Assembly: GCF_004359215.1 (NCBI RefSeq)
Contig: NW_027152213.1
Location: 1,733,600 to 1,797,599, forward strand
Length of the DNA stretch: 64,000 bases
Direction of reading: 5' to 3'
Origin: Bremia lactucae
Lineage: Eukaryota; Oomycota; Peronosporomycetes; Peronosporales; Peronosporaceae
Under the pieces are notes generated by a model. It was not told the origin of the DNA and did no database searches. It saw only the letters and a list, made by a program, of their open reading frames with translations. Below are positions 62,850-64,000 of this stretch, in pieces. Within the stretch, counting starts at the first letter, position 1. Every line of letters starts with the position of its first letter. Made by a program: the position numbers and the translations under genes.

Positions 62850-63393
62850 GTACTGGTGATGCTAATGCGCACCACCAGGAGCGAAGGATCATAAAGATCG
62901 CTTCGAAAGGAATGTCATCTCAAATGCAAACACTTGTTGGAGCGGGAGGGACCGCAATACGTGGCGTGTCGCTTTCCCAAAAGAAACGGTGGTAGCCCGC
63001 TAAGGGCAACTTAACAGGTTTGTCTGGAGCTTCCAACGAACGTTACAAAATACCGTTATTCGATTCATCCAGGCTTCACATGCCTCGTAAGGGCGAACGA
63101 ATTTTTATCGATAATAGACTGACAAGCGTGCCAAGAATGTGAATTCCTTAATTTAAGCGTGATACACATTCGTACAGAATGTAAAGAGCGTAGGCGGCAA
63201 GGCCTGGCTATACAAAGTGGCTTCGGTACGTGACCTTTTTTAAAAAAGAGATCCATTATCAGTGCACGCGGGTAGTAGCTCCGGTTGTCGAAACGGATGG
63301 TTGCCTTGCCTTTCGTTGGTGAGAGAACATGTATTCCTCGTTCGGTAGAGATGCAGACCATGCCCCTCGGGAGGCGTACTTTCTAAAGATTGC
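62850..63393 (-). other. Reversed family 2-like 3' region
   Basis: The minus strand aligns with 56070-56340 of the family 2 element (ggcatgtgaagcctggatga, gttgcccttagcgggc, tattgcggtccctccc, the gcgcattagcatcacc block). No coding frame is trustworthy. It is interrupted on the left by the plus-strand family 6 LTR. Confidence 0.6.
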
Positions 63394-64000
63394 CTATTGG
63401 AAGGTGCGCCTCTCTTCCGAGACGCGCAAAGGGCTTGATAATTTGCAATCCCTTTCGAGCGCGCGTAGCGCTCTTCTTCGATGATCTAAACGAGTGGCTT
63501 GTGACACCGACTGAGCACGCTCACGTGTCGTCGGCGGAGCTTTAGGCTCCGGATCCTCTATGTCAGAACCATTATGGATTATGGTCTGAGCATAAGGCGT
63601 TGTGTGTATACCCAACGGAGAAGCGTCTGCGCCGTTTTAGGCAGCGCTCTCATAGCCTGTCGCTACGATATCCAGCGCAGACAACGAGACAGCACTCGTA
63701 AATGTTGCTGTCTCCATGTTGTGAGCCATGAGGGAAGTTTGGATAGGCAATAATGCGCCATCATTCTTCCTCATGAGCTCGTTGTCCGAATCACTGCTAT
63801 GAGGTGACGGCAACGGTGTCAACTCATTGTAGTCGACAATGAGCGACGGATCAACATCCTTACTATTAAAGTGGGATGGATCCTTTAGCCCCGTTAACGC
63901 GACAGTAGCAGTAGCTGTCGTCGTTTCGACTAAGGCATTGGACGCGGCCGGCGAATGAACGCGGCGCGTGCGCTTAGTGCGAGGCTGAGTGGGCGTCTTC
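63394..64000 (-). pseudogene. C-terminal tail of a Ty3 polyprotein (reversed), runs off the window
   Basis: A single minus-strand frame is open from the window edge to a stop at 63637-63639, then open again in the same frame to 63394. The distal part, RRRALRALERDCKLSSPLRV, matches RERSLPALLEGLEVLNPFAH, the post-chromodomain tail of the family 2 element (17726-17785). The upstream part is Ser/Thr/Ala-rich with a basic start (PRTKRTRRVHSPAASN) and PLPSPHSSDSDNELMRK, and shows no chromodomain. One internal stop. The 5' part lies beyond the window. Confidence 0.55.

Overview
The window is eukaryotic and reads as a repeat-rich oomycete chromosome segment, most likely a downy mildew or Phytophthora relative. 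This is inferred from three things: short GT-AG introns of 59-77 bp, chromodomain-bearing Ty3/Gypsy elements whose LTRs begin TGTAACGGGG, and a compact gene island with a mitochondrial-type acetolactate synthase regulatory subunit beside malate synthase. I could run no searches. Five host genes are supported; nearly everything else is decayed, nested retroelement sequence.

I sort the LTRs into six families. Family 1 LTRs are about 453 bp, family 2 about 500 bp, family 3 about 463 bp, family 4 about 530 bp, family 5 about 248 bp and family 6 about 260-290 bp. Layout: 1-3837, 3' half of a family 1 element; 3838-7638, an LTR mosaic present twice as a 2,056-bp direct repeat; 7639-11553, a family 3 relic; 11554-18640, a family 2 element inserted into that relic; 18641-25260 and 25265-28840, two family 3 elements tail to tail; 28841-30332, a family 4 LTR and an unidentified coding relic; 30333-37170, a complete family 5 element with a 0.48-kb host duplication on both sides.

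The host island follows. 37148-37906 is a TMEM41/VTT-type membrane protein. 39521-40141 and 40504-41601 are tandem paralogues related to TCAIM-like mitochondrial proteins. 41835-45578 is a repeat cluster with a family 4 element, a fragment of 18S rRNA, and an assembly gap. 46140-47067 (minus) is the acetolactate synthase regulatory subunit (four exons), divergent from malate synthase at 47414-49021. The right end holds a family 2 element with both LTRs (49491-57373), degenerate relics, a fold-back MITE-like unit, and a pogo/Tigger DNA transposon (60590-62780) inside a family 6 LTR, with a reversed Ty3 tail to the window end.

The most unusual signal is that the family 1 and 2 retroelements are packed with short perfect stem-loops, in coding as well as non-coding parts. 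At several homologous codons the stems are kept or re-formed with different bases in different copies. This could be selection on RNA structure or a strand-switch mutation process; either would be worth describing. Other items of interest are the retroelement flanked by a half-kilobase duplication of a gene's 5' end, the 18S rRNA piece between two LTR fragments, an in-place micro-inversion across an LTR boundary, and an unidentified coding relic present twice.
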